Part shown: one piece after another, positions 15,846-23,913 of the stretch
How the letters are laid out: every line of letters starts with the position of its first letter
Numbering within the stretch: the stretch's first letter is position 1
Assembly (NCBI RefSeq): GCF_900111075.1
Contig: NZ_FOFZ01000016.1
Coordinates: 1 to 64,000 of the forward strand
From: Flavobacterium frigoris
GTDB lineage: Bacteria; Bacteroidota; Bacteroidia; Flavobacteriales; Flavobacteriaceae
Length of the DNA stretch: 64,000 nt
Reading direction: 5' to 3'
Program-made: the position numbers and the translations under genes
The notes under the pieces: generated by a model
Told to the model about the DNA's origin: nothing
The model's input: the letters and a program-made list of their open reading frames with translations, nothing else
Databases searched by the model: none

Positions 15846-15869
15846 GGTACGAGCGGGACGCTCGCGTTA
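15846..15869 (+). repeat. REP-like palindromic element, copy 4
   Basis: Same element as copy 2 with two changes (GGTACGAGCG at the start, GCGTTA at the end). It lies opposite copy 3 about 100 bases away, a paired arrangement like BIME structures, and 12 bases from the next gene's stop. Confidence 0.75.
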
Positions 15870-15880
15870 GCATGGGCATT

Positions 15881-16474
15881 TTAAGGCTTTGTTCTATTGT
15901 TTACTTGGTTTTGTAATTCTTCGTATTTAATTGAGCTTGTAAGTTTTTTTAGAGCATTTAATGATAGTGTTTTTTGATCTTTTACATAATTATTTAATTC
16001 TTCAGTAGAGCAAACATAGAATTCCCATTGATTTAAGTTTAACGGATTTACTGTAGATTTATCAAGATGATTTAAAAGACAAAATATATATATGTCTGCA
16101 CTTCGAATCGCAATTTCTACCCGTTTTCCAATTTCGGTACCATAAGGTTTTGCTTGCCTTACTCCAAAAGAAATTTTTGAATGTTCAGTTTGATCCCAAG
16201 TTTGAAGGTATGCAGAAGATTTTACTTCAACTTTTACACCTTCAGGAGTTGTTAAGTCATAAGGATCCCATTCTGTTCTTATTTGATTAATATCTGCATT
16301 TAAGGCTTTTGATACAATAAATTCTGCTAAAATTCCGCGTGTAGCATTACTTAAAATATCAGAAGAACTCCATCGCCAAAAATCTAATAAGTTAAATGAT
16401 AAATGATTTTCATTTGAGATGAAATGTTCGTTTCCTGTTTTACAAGTTAAATGTAATTTTTCTTTAAGGTTCAT
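15881..16474 (-). CDS. Hypothetical protein with PD-(D/E)XK nuclease-like motif
   Basis: A 197-residue soluble protein I cannot assign to a named family. It has a restriction-endonuclease-like core: helix with E51 ('GILAEFIVSKAL'), then D70/D73 ('EWDPYDL'), E83-V-K85-S-S ('GVKVEVKSS'), followed by Q-rich 'YLQTWDQ'. This E...D...ExK order is that of the PD-(D/E)XK fold used by restriction enzymes and repair nucleases. No methyltransferase or specificity subunit is adjacent. The neighbour downstream is the ADP-ribosylglycohydrolase, with REP elements between them. A role in defence is possible but not shown. Confidence 0.6.
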   Translation of the reverse strand: MNLKEKLHLTCKTGNEHFISNENHLSFNLLDFWRWSSSDILSNATRGILAEFIVSKALNADINQIRTEWDPYDLTTPEGVKVEVKSSAYLQTWDQTEHSKISFGVRQAKPYGTEIGKRVEIAIRSADIYIFCLLNHLDKSTVNPLNLNQWEFYVCSTEELNNYVKDQKTLSLNALKKLTSSIKYEELQNQVNNRTKP

Positions 16475-16637
16475 TTAAGTTTTTTTTGCATTGCTTACTA
16501 CTAGTATATATACGAATAAAACTTTCGTCAGTACACCTATTTGTTGATAGATTCACGAAAGTTCATTTGCATTTATTAATCCCAAATATATTAAAATTTT
16601 CTTATAAACATTTAATTCTTTCATGAGAACTTATAAA
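16475..16637. other. Intergenic stretch without recognised features
   Basis: AT-rich spacer between the PD-(D/E)XK-like gene and the structured element; together with that element and the hairpins the gene-free gap runs to 16843. Confidence 0.4.
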
Positions 16638-16739
16638 AACAAGTTGCTCTAACTTAGCCCCGATAGCAGCAAAAATCCTTTACTTTGGCGATAGCCAAAA
16701 GCAAAGATTGAAGTGTATAGCGGGACAAAACTTCTTGTT
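16638..16739 (+). repeat. Structured intergenic element, copy A
   Basis: A ~100-base imperfect inverted repeat. It opens with TTAGCCCCGATAGCAGC and AAAATCCTTT, has an inner hairpin CTTTGGC-GATA-GCCAAAAG, then returns with GCAAAGATTG and TATAGCGGGAC. Outer arms AACAAG/CTTGTT (16638-16643, 16734-16739) also pair. The same opening and closing motifs recur at 54303-54448 with a different loop. It has no coding potential. Function unknown (mobile palindrome, structured RNA or processing site). Confidence 0.65.
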
Positions 16740-16758
16740 AAAAACCATTCATTTTGCT

Positions 16759-16794
16759 CCAAAAAAAAATACCCGCAAATTTTCACTTGCGGGT
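16759..16794 (-). terminator. Terminator after htpG
   Basis: An 8-bp stem ACCCGCAA/TTGCGGGT (16771-16778 with 16787-16794) reads into nine T on the minus strand, ~50 bases beyond the htpG stop. Confidence 0.85.
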
Positions 16795-16811
16795 CTTAAC
16801 ATTACTTTCTT

Positions 16812-16841
16812 TCTCCCCTCTTTCGGAGGGGCCGGGGGAGG
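16812..16841. repeat. G/C-rich hairpin directly after htpG stop
   Basis: CCCCTC-TTTCG-GAGGGG (16815-16820 with 16826-16831) followed by CCGGGGGAGG. It is strikingly GC-rich against its surroundings, three bases from the htpG stop codon. Probably a small dispersed palindrome or an extra 3' stem. Confidence 0.55.
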
Positions 16842-16843
16842 AA

Positions 16844-18748
16844 TTACTTGATCATTTCGAAACTTCTTTTCACAAAAGCAGTTAATGCTTCTCCTTTTAA
16901 TAAGTTTTGAGATAGTTTAGCTAAGTCAAGCGCTTGTTTTACTAAGTGTTCTTGGCCAGCTTTGTCTGTATTGTTTAGAATTGTAGTTGCTAATGGCGAA
17001 TTTGTGTTTACTACTAGGTTGTACATCTCCGGCATGTTTCCCATCCCGAACATTCCGCCACCACCGCCAGACTGACTCATTTCTTTCATTCTACGCATGA
17101 ATTCTGGTTGCGTGATGATGAAAGGAGCTGCTTGACTGTCCATTGCTTCAAGTTGAACTTGGTAGTTTTGTTTTGGTACAATTGCTTCTAGAACTGTTTT
17201 TAAATTGGTTTGCTCTTCTTCAGATAATTTAGAAATAGTATTTTCCTCTTTCTTGACTAAATTATCGATATGATCTGAATCGACACGTACAAAAGTGATG
17301 TCTTTATTATCTCCTTCAATTTTTTGAATCAAGTGTGAGATAATTGGAGAATCTAGTAATAAAACTTCGTATCCTTTTTCTTGTGCAATTTCGATATAAG
17401 AGTGTTGTGCTTCTTTATTTCCAGCATAAAGCACGACCAATTTTCCGTCTTTATCTGTTTGCTTGTCTTTTAGGTTTTCTTTTAATTCCTCAAGCGTGTA
17501 ATATTTATTAGCAACGGTTGGGTATAAAACGAAAGCTCCTGCTTTTTCGTAGAATTTATCTTCAGATAACATTCCGTACTCTAGAACGATTTTAATATCA
17601 TTCCATTTTGATTCAAAATCTTCACGGTTTTCTGTGAATAATGATTTCAATTTATCAGCTACTTTACGAGTAATGTAGTTCGAAATTTTCTTCACCGCAC
17701 CATCAGCTTGTAATCCGGAACGAGAAACGTTTAACGGAATGTCTGGCGAATCAACTACTCCGCGAAGCATCATTAAGAATTCAGGTACAATTCCTTCTAC
17801 GTTATCTGTAACGTAAACTTGGTTTTGGTACAACTGAATCTTATCTTTTTGGATTTGTAAATCACCACTTAATTTTGGGAAATACAAAATACCAGTTAGG
17901 TTAAAAGGATAATCTACATTTAAGTGAATGTGGAATAAAGGCTCTTCAAATTGAGATGGATACAACTCATGATAGAAGCTTTTATAATCTTCATCCGTTA
18001 AGTCAGTTGGTTGTTTTGTCCAAGCTGGATTTGGGTTGTTGATAATATTGTCTACTTCAACCGATTTGTATGTTTCTTCTTTATCTTCTGCGTCAACAGA
18101 TTCGCCCTTTTTTTGTTCAATTTTCTCCGTTTTTGTTCCAAATTTAATTGGAATAGGCATGAATTTATTGTACTTATTTAAAAGTTGCGTGATTTTAGAC
18201 TCTTCCAGGAATTCTAAAGAATCTTCGGCGATATGCAGAATAATTTCTGTTCCACGAGTCGTTTTGTCAGCAGGCTCTAAGGTAAACTCAGGACTTCCGT
18301 CGCAAGTCCAATGTGCCGCTGGCTCGTCTTTGTATGATTTAGTGATGATCTCCACTTTTGAAGCGACCATAAAAGCCGAGTAGAAACCAAGACCAAAATG
18401 GCCAATAATTCCTGAATCCTTCGCTGTGTCTTTGTATTTTTCTAAAAATTCTTCGGCACCAGAAAAAGCCAATTGGTTGATGTATTTTTCAACCTCTTCC
18501 GATGTCATACCAATTCCCTGGTCGATGAAGTGAAGTTTTTTTCCTTCTTTGTCAACTTTTACTTCTATAATTGGATTGCCGTATTCTACTTTGGCTTCGC
18601 CAATATTGGTTAGGTGTTTTAATTTTAACGTTGCATCTGTTCCATTCGAAATCAATTCACGTAAAAAAATCTCGTGATCACTATATAGGAACTTCTTTAT
18701 TAAAGGGAAGATGTTTTCTACCGAAACATTAATTTTTCCTGTTGTCAT
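16844..18748 (-). CDS. htpG: Molecular chaperone HtpG (Hsp90)
   Basis: A 634-residue cytosolic Hsp90 homologue. The N-terminal ATPase (GHKL) domain is clear: 'LISNGTDATLK' (E28-L-I-S-N region), 'IDQGIGMT', 'IGHFGLGFYSAFMV', 'TRGTEIILH'. The middle domain includes 'LYVTDN'-like 'YVTDNVEGIVPEFL' and 'DSPDIPLNVSRSGLQ' with the catalytic-loop Arg. The C-terminal dimerisation domain ends '...FVKRSFEMIK' and lacks the eukaryotic MEEVD tail, as usual in bacteria. A Gly-rich patch ('SGGGGGMFGMGNMPEMYN') replaces the common linker near residue 565. Monocistronic. Confidence 0.97.
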   Translation of the reverse strand: MTTGKINVSVENIFPLIKKFLYSDHEIFLRELISNGTDATLKLKHLTNIGEAKVEYGNPIIEVKVDKEGKKLHFIDQGIGMTSEEVEKYINQLAFSGAEEFLEKYKDTAKDSGIIGHFGLGFYSAFMVASKVEIITKSYKDEPAAHWTCDGSPEFTLEPADKTTRGTEIILHIAEDSLEFLEESKITQLLNKYNKFMPIPIKFGTKTEKIEQKKGESVDAEDKEETYKSVEVDNIINNPNPAWTKQPTDLTDEDYKSFYHELYPSQFEEPLFHIHLNVDYPFNLTGILYFPKLSGDLQIQKDKIQLYQNQVYVTDNVEGIVPEFLMMLRGVVDSPDIPLNVSRSGLQADGAVKKISNYITRKVADKLKSLFTENREDFESKWNDIKIVLEYGMLSEDKFYEKAGAFVLYPTVANKYYTLEELKENLKDKQTDKDGKLVVLYAGNKEAQHSYIEIAQEKGYEVLLLDSPIISHLIQKIEGDNKDITFVRVDSDHIDNLVKKEENTISKLSEEEQTNLKTVLEAIVPKQNYQVQLEAMDSQAAPFIITQPEFMRRMKEMSQSGGGGGMFGMGNMPEMYNLVVNTNSPLATTILNNTDKAGQEHLVKQALDLAKLSQNLLKGEALTAFVKRSFEMIK

Positions 18749-18893
18749 ATTTATATTTTATTAAAGAGTTTTACAATCTCCTGCAGTTCTTTCAAATAGA
18801 ATACCAATTAACAGTAAAGTGACAAATTGGCGTAACTGTTAATTTTGAAACAAATTATTTAAATCTTGAAACTAAAACTCTTAAAATGCTTTG

Positions 18894-18901
18894 TATCTTT
18901 G
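18894..18901 (+). promoter_or_regulatory. Probable -7 box (TATCTTTG) of lipocalin gene
   Basis: TATCTTTG matches TAnnTTTG and lies 29 bases before the ATG at 18930. A TTG at 18866-18868 is 25 bases upstream, somewhat farther than ideal. Confidence 0.5.
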
Positions 18902-18929
18902 TATAAGTTTAATAGTAAAACCAAATAAA

Positions 18930-19406
18930 ATGAAAAAAATATTATTTTTAACAGCAATAGCCTTAGTGTTATTTTCTTGTAAATCGACTTCTGCTACTGA
19001 TACTAAATTAGATAAGGGAGCGCAAGTAGCAATGAAAGGAAACTGGGTGATCACTTCTGTTACTTATCCGGGATCTGAATACATTAAAGTAAACGCGTTT
19101 CAAATTGCAGATTCACAATGTTTTGTGGGAAGTACATGGAAATTCGTTTCTAATAACAACAAAGGAAATATGGCTTTGACAAAGTCTGGTTGTGCACCAT
19201 TTAGTTCACCAATTACTTGGTTTGTTAATAAGAATGCAGAATTTGTTTTGAAAGTGTTAGATGCTGATATCAAAGCAAAAAAAGTAAGAGAAGGATATGT
19301 ATTGCATGTTGCTAATCAAACTGAAGCATCATTTCAATTGATTGATAAAATTACTGTTGGAGGAAAATTGACTGATGTAGTTTACCAGTTTCAAAGAGCA
19401 AACTAA
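18930..19406 (+). CDS. Lipocalin-like lipoprotein
   Basis: A 158-residue lipoprotein. Start 18930 gives MKKILFLTAIALVLFSC with Cys17 as the lipid-anchored residue; the frame is open 39 bases earlier but without a signal. The body is a beta-rich lipocalin-like domain: 'MKGNWVITSVTYPG', 'QCFVGSTWKFVSNNNKGNMAL', 'FQLIDKI...GKLTDVVYQFQR'. Likely envelope-associated, perhaps binding a small lipid, not known. It is followed after 24 bases by the OmpA-like lipoprotein gene, so both probably form one transcript ended by the terminator at 20151. Confidence 0.82.
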   Translation: MKKILFLTAIALVLFSCKSTSATDTKLDKGAQVAMKGNWVITSVTYPGSEYIKVNAFQIADSQCFVGSTWKFVSNNNKGNMALTKSGCAPFSSPITWFVNKNAEFVLKVLDADIKAKKVREGYVLHVANQTEASFQLIDKITVGGKLTDVVYQFQRAN

Positions 19407-19430
19407 ATTAAATATAAAAAAAGAATAATT

Positions 19431-20126
19431 ATGAAAAAGATTTCTATAGTAACATTGGCTTTATTAATGTCAATCGGAACGTTTTTTACAAGTTGTGAAT
19501 CGTTAAAGAATACAAATAAAACGCAGAGAGGTGCGGGAATTGGAGCAGTAAGTGGTGCAATAATTGGCGGTATCTTAGGAAACAACTTAGGAAAAGGCGG
19601 CAAGGGAGCAATGGGAGCTGTTCTTGGAGGTGTTGTTGGTGGAGTGGCCGGTGGAGTTATCGGTAATAAAATGGACAAACAAGCCAGACAAATTGATGAG
19701 GCTATTCCTGGAGCTGAAGTGAAAAGAGTAGGTGAGGGTATTCAATTAGTACTAAATGAAAATGCGGTACGTTTTGATACTAATAAATCGACACTTACTG
19801 TAGCTGCAAAAGCGAATTTAGATAAGTTGGTTCCTGTTTTTACGGAATATCCTGATACTGATATTACTATTTTTGGATATACAGATAGTACAGGACCTGC
19901 TGATTATAACTTAAAACTTTCGAAAGAGAGAGCAACTTCAGTTAGAAATTATTTGGTTAGTAGAGGTGTATCTTCTGTAAGATTTAATGTTACCGGTTTA
20001 GGTATTGCTGATCCGATTGCAACGAATGATACTGCAGAAGGAAGAACTCAAAACCGTCGTGTTGAGTTTGCTATTACAGCAAATGATAAAATGCGTGAAG
20101 ATGCGAAAATCGAAGCAGGAAACTAA
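19431..20126 (+). CDS. OmpA family lipoprotein with glycine zipper
   Basis: A 231-residue lipoprotein. Signal peptide MKKISIVTLALLMSIGTFFTSC (lipidated Cys22), then a glycine-zipper segment (~34-82, repeated GxxxG with 'GAVSGAIIGGILGNN' and 'GVVGGVAGGVIGN') likely membrane-inserted, then an OmpA-C peptidoglycan-binding domain (~100-220): 'VRFDTNKSTL', 'ITIFGYTDSTGPADYNLKLSKERA' region, 'GLGIADPIATNDTAEGRTQNRRVEF'. It should tether the outer membrane to peptidoglycan. Second gene of a pair with the lipocalin-like lipoprotein. Confidence 0.9.
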   Translation: MKKISIVTLALLMSIGTFFTSCESLKNTNKTQRGAGIGAVSGAIIGGILGNNLGKGGKGAMGAVLGGVVGGVAGGVIGNKMDKQARQIDEAIPGAEVKRVGEGIQLVLNENAVRFDTNKSTLTVAAKANLDKLVPVFTEYPDTDITIFGYTDSTGPADYNLKLSKERATSVRNYLVSRGVSSVRFNVTGLGIADPIATNDTAEGRTQNRRVEFAITANDKMREDAKIEAGN

Positions 20127-20150
20127 GAACTTCCTATTTTTAAATATTGT

Positions 20151-20193
20151 GAAAGCCTTTTCGTTTTTAAAATGAAAGGGCTTTCTTTTTTTT
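20151..20193 (+). terminator. Terminator after OmpA-like gene
   Basis: GAAAGCC...GGGCTTTC stem (20151-20157 with 20178-20185), extended inward by TTTTC/GAAA pairing, then eight T. Confidence 0.8.
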
Positions 20194-20235
20194 CATAAAT
20201 TTCACTTTCAGTAAATTCTTTTAGTTAAAGAAATC

Positions 20236-20243
20236 TATCTTTG
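20236..20243 (+). promoter_or_regulatory. -7 box (TATCTTTG) of ABC ATPase gene
   Basis: TATCTTTG lies 26 bases before the ATG at 20270, matching the TAnnTTTG box; the upstream TTG element is weak. Confidence 0.55.
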
Positions 20244-20269
20244 CAATCTCAAAATTTCATATTATAAAA

Positions 20270-21214
20270 ATGCTTCAAGTTCAAAACATCACTTTTGGTT
20301 ATAACGAAAAACCAGTTTTAAGAAACATCAATTTCACTATTGAAAAGGGACAGAATATTGCTATTATTGGAGAAAGCGGTTGCGGAAAAAGTACACTACT
20401 AAAACTAATTTATGGTTTGTATGATTTAGACGAAGGAGCGATTGTTTGGGGTGATAAAAAAGTTTTAGGGCCTAAATATAATTTGGTTCCAGGAATGCCT
20501 TTTGTAAAATATCTTGCTCAAGATTTTGACTTGATGCCTTATATTACCGTGGCTGAAAATGTGGGTAAGTTTTTATCTAACGGATTTAACTGCATGAAAA
20601 AATTGCGTGTTGAGCAATTGCTAGAAATGGTCGAAATGACTGAATTTGCTAATGTTCAAGCTAAGTATTTAAGTGGAGGACAGCAGCAACGTGTGGCACT
20701 AGCTAGAGTTTTGGCGCTAGAACCTGAAATACTGTTATTAGACGAGCCATTTAGTCATATTGATAATTTTAGAAAAAATGCTCTTAGACGTAATTTATTT
20801 GCATATTTAAAAACTAAGGAAATCACTTGTATTATAGCTACTCATGATAGTACAGATGCATTGTCTTATGCAGATGAAACTATTGTTTTACAAAGCGGAA
20901 TGATGATCGATAAAGCAAATTCATTCAGCTTGTACAACAATCCTATAAATAAATATGTAGCATCTCTTTTTGGAGAAGTAAATGAACTTAAATTGTCGCA
21001 ATTAGTTCCTGTAGACGGGGAAGATGAAATGGTATTGCTCTATCCACATCAATTAAAAGTGGTCGACAATGGAATGTTAACAGCAATAGTGAAACAATCC
21101 TTTTTTAAAGGAAGCCATTATTTAATTAAGGCAGTTTTTGACAGAAAGGTAATTTTCTTTGAGCATGAAACTCCACTAGAGATCAATCAGGAAGTCAGTT
21201 TAATGATTTCATAA
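20270..21214 (+). CDS. ABC transporter ATP-binding protein
   Basis: A 314-residue ABC ATPase. Walker A GESGCGKST (34-42), Q-loop Q84, signature LSGGQQQR (134-141), Walker B ILLLDEP (154-160) and the H-loop in 'IATHDSTDA'. Residues ~230-314 form an extra beta-rich domain resembling the regulatory TOBE-like tail of sugar/spermidine/sulfate-type import ATPases ('LLYPHQLKVV', 'VKQSFFKGSHYLIKAVF'). No permease or binding protein gene is adjacent, so the partner and the substrate are unknown. It is monocistronic with a strong convergent terminator. Confidence 0.9.
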   Translation: MLQVQNITFGYNEKPVLRNINFTIEKGQNIAIIGESGCGKSTLLKLIYGLYDLDEGAIVWGDKKVLGPKYNLVPGMPFVKYLAQDFDLMPYITVAENVGKFLSNGFNCMKKLRVEQLLEMVEMTEFANVQAKYLSGGQQQRVALARVLALEPEILLLDEPFSHIDNFRKNALRRNLFAYLKTKEITCIIATHDSTDALSYADETIVLQSGMMIDKANSFSLYNNPINKYVASLFGEVNELKLSQLVPVDGEDEMVLLYPHQLKVVDNGMLTAIVKQSFFKGSHYLIKAVFDRKVIFFEHETPLEINQEVSLMIS

Positions 21215-21255
21215 AAACAAAGCCCCGAAATTTTAAATTTCGGGGCTTTGTTTTT
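21213..21255. terminator. Bidirectional terminator between ABC ATPase and S9 peptidase genes
   Basis: An 18-bp stem (21213-21230 with 21238-21255; core AAAGCCCCGAAA) ending in five T on both sides. It begins at the ABC gene's stop codon and ends three bases before the peptidase stop, so it serves both convergent genes. Confidence 0.92.
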
Positions 21256-21257
21256 AA

Positions 21258-23669
21258 TTAGTTTTTTAAATATTTATCTAAGAATTGCTCTTGTTCCCAA
21301 AGTAGGTGTAAAATATTCTCTTTAGCGGCATAACCATGAGCTTCTTTAGGTAAGATTACCATTCTTACAGGTGCTCCTAAACCTTTTAATGCCTGGAAGT
21401 AACGTTCCGTTTGTAAAGTGAATGTTCCTGGATTATTATCAGCTTCTCCATGTATAAGTAATATCGGAGTCTTCATTTTATCTGCGTTCATAAATGGAGA
21501 CATGGTATTGTAAATTTCAGGTACTTCCCAGTAATTGCGTTGCTCTGATTGGAACCCAAAAGGAGTTAACGTTCTGTTATAAGCACCACTTCGTGCAATA
21601 CCGCAAGCAAATAAATTAGAGTGCGTCAATAGATTCGCAGTCATAAAAGCGCCATATGAATGACCGCCAACAGCCACTTTCTTTCTATTGATATAACCTA
21701 AAGCATCAACCGCGTTTATCGCAGCCTCAGCATTATCTACTAATTGTGAAATGAAATTATCGTTTGGTTCCGTAGTCCCTTCACCAATAATAGGAAAAGA
21801 AGCGTCGTCTAATACTACATATCCTTTGGTTACCCAATATACAAATGATCCGTAATAAGGAAAGGTAAATTCATTTGGGTTTTGGTTGTTTTGTCCTGCA
21901 GAGTTTTTGTCTTTAAATTCTGTTGGGTAAGCCCAAATTAATAAAGGCAACTTCTCTTTTTTTACTTTATCGTATCCTGCTGGTAAGTATAACGTTCCTG
22001 AAAGCGCTACACCATCTTTTCTTTTATATTGAATCACCTCTTTACTTACATTTTTAATGCTTTCAAAAGGATTTTTGAAACTTGTAATTTGAGTAAGCTG
22101 GTCTTTTTTCTTGATGTTTCTAAAGTAATAATTAGGATATTCATTCTTAGATTGAATTTGTACCAAAACCTCTCCTTTTTTAAAATCTTCTATAGACAGT
22201 AATTCTTCTTTTTTGTCTTTATATGTTGAGGTATACAGTCTGTTTGTGTTTAGACTTTTTAGGTTAAATTCAGCTATGAAAGGGAACTGCCCGTCTTTAG
22301 TAAAACCATCTCCTAACAAATAAAGATTGTTGTTTTCAATCGCAAGAACTTTTTTAGCATATGCGTTTTTAATAGTTTCAAAATTCCCTGGATCAGAGTA
22401 GATGTCTTGCGAGTTTCTATCTGTAATTATTTTTGGCTCTTGAGTAGCATCTGATGGATCGAATAAATACGTTTTAGTATTTCGAGTATCGTACCATTGA
22501 TCAAAAGCAATTGCTGTAGTTTCATTACCCCAAATAATTCCTCCAAAACGTTGTTTGGTTTTAAGTATTTGCGAAGGGTTTTTGTCGAAAGGGGCTTTCC
22601 ATTGGAATACTTCATCTCTAAAGTCGACTTTGTTTTCTGGATTTCCTTCATCGAGCGCTTCCACATAATATAAGGTCGCCGCTTCGTCATTTCTCCAATT
22701 CATATTTCTTTTACCGGTACGAGTTGCCATAAAACCTTTTGGCATAATTTCATTTAAGGCCACTTCGTTAACCATCTTAACTTCTTTTCCCTCTTTATCA
22801 TAAACCACAGTTTTAGAAGGGAAACGGTTAAGCGGAACGATGTACGAAAAAGGTTTATGAATTGTGCTTATCATCAGGTAGTTTCCATCTGGAGAAAAGT
22901 TTTCGCCGGCATACATATCAGCCGATTTAAATAAAATTTTGCTTCCGTTAAGATTTACTTTGTACAACTCAGCAGTTATTATATTTTCAAAATTTGCTTC
23001 GTCAGTTTTATTTTTCAATAAATCTTGATACGTTCTATTTTGAGAAATTGTTCCACTTGCATTTGAAACAATTGGACCTGTTGGTAGGTTTTTCTTTTCA
23101 TCTAATAAAACGGGTCTATTTTGGGGTAATATTTTTACCAAAATATTTTCGTTGTCGCTATACCAGCTAAAAGGATTTCCAAGGTTAGCATTTACATTGT
23201 TATCAGTAAGTTGAGTCGCTTTCGCGGAAGCAACATCAACAACCCATAGGGCTACCCCTAAATTTGTAGTATGTGAAAAAGCGATTTTCTTTTCATTAGG
23301 CGACCAAGAGATGTTAGTGATGCGAGGATTTTCGGGTAATCCGCTCACTTGAATTTCATTTTTATCTTTAATCTTGCGAAGCTTGATATTGTTGATATAG
23401 GTAACCGTACTGGAAATGTTTGTGGTAGGGTTTATTCGTAGACCGCCCAAACGCATTTCATCTTGATTTAAATCGTCTAACGTTTTATAGGTATTTCTAT
23501 ATGTTAGGAGCATGTATTCCTTTTTGGTATCCATGCTTACTGATGGTGCGCGCTCGTAGTCTGCTAAATCAAGAATTGACTTAGATGGTTTTTGATACGT
23601 AAGATTTTCTTGTGCAAAAGTAGGTAAGCTTAATGCAAGAAATAAAATCAGGCTAAATTTTAATTTCAT
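21258..23669 (-). CDS. S9 family prolyl-oligopeptidase-type peptidase
   Basis: An 803-residue exported serine peptidase. Signal peptide MKLKFSLILFLALSLPTFAQ, then an N-terminal beta-propeller region (~40-540), then an alpha/beta-hydrolase domain with the triad Ser671 (GGHSYGAF), Asp744 (HGEADNN) and His778 (EAHGYA). The surroundings ('CGIARSGAYNRTLTPFGFQ', 'NPGTFTLQ') resemble the S9D glutamyl endopeptidase group known from plastids, rather than classical prolyl oligopeptidase. It probably degrades peptides in the periplasm. Monocistronic; upstream gap ~240 bases with the divergent fabH promoter region. Confidence 0.92.
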   Translation of the reverse strand: MKLKFSLILFLALSLPTFAQENLTYQKPSKSILDLADYERAPSVSMDTKKEYMLLTYRNTYKTLDDLNQDEMRLGGLRINPTTNISSTVTYINNIKLRKIKDKNEIQVSGLPENPRITNISWSPNEKKIAFSHTTNLGVALWVVDVASAKATQLTDNNVNANLGNPFSWYSDNENILVKILPQNRPVLLDEKKNLPTGPIVSNASGTISQNRTYQDLLKNKTDEANFENIITAELYKVNLNGSKILFKSADMYAGENFSPDGNYLMISTIHKPFSYIVPLNRFPSKTVVYDKEGKEVKMVNEVALNEIMPKGFMATRTGKRNMNWRNDEAATLYYVEALDEGNPENKVDFRDEVFQWKAPFDKNPSQILKTKQRFGGIIWGNETTAIAFDQWYDTRNTKTYLFDPSDATQEPKIITDRNSQDIYSDPGNFETIKNAYAKKVLAIENNNLYLLGDGFTKDGQFPFIAEFNLKSLNTNRLYTSTYKDKKEELLSIEDFKKGEVLVQIQSKNEYPNYYFRNIKKKDQLTQITSFKNPFESIKNVSKEVIQYKRKDGVALSGTLYLPAGYDKVKKEKLPLLIWAYPTEFKDKNSAGQNNQNPNEFTFPYYGSFVYWVTKGYVVLDDASFPIIGEGTTEPNDNFISQLVDNAEAAINAVDALGYINRKKVAVGGHSYGAFMTANLLTHSNLFACGIARSGAYNRTLTPFGFQSEQRNYWEVPEIYNTMSPFMNADKMKTPILLIHGEADNNPGTFTLQTERYFQALKGLGAPVRMVILPKEAHGYAAKENILHLLWEQEQFLDKYLKN

Positions 23670-23913
23670 AAATAAGGTTCGTTTTTTGATTAATTAGAAG
23701 TATAAGTGTAGTTTCTTTTTCACTTGTTACATTTATTGCCAGTTTATTGTAAAAATACTTTATTTTTTATTCTTTTAATATCTTTTTTAAAACGTATGTA
23801 ACGTTCTACTTAAATTTATAAATTGTTAATTGCTAAAAAAAAGAGTAATTTGGTCGCTAATATTTTACAGTACAATAAAATTTACATTCTTATTATAATA
23901 AAACAACAATTAT

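Noticed and set aside
19403..19678. Antisense Pro/Ile-rich frame opposite the OmpA-like gene
   Set aside because: It is the reverse complement of the glycine-zipper coding sequence, not a gene.
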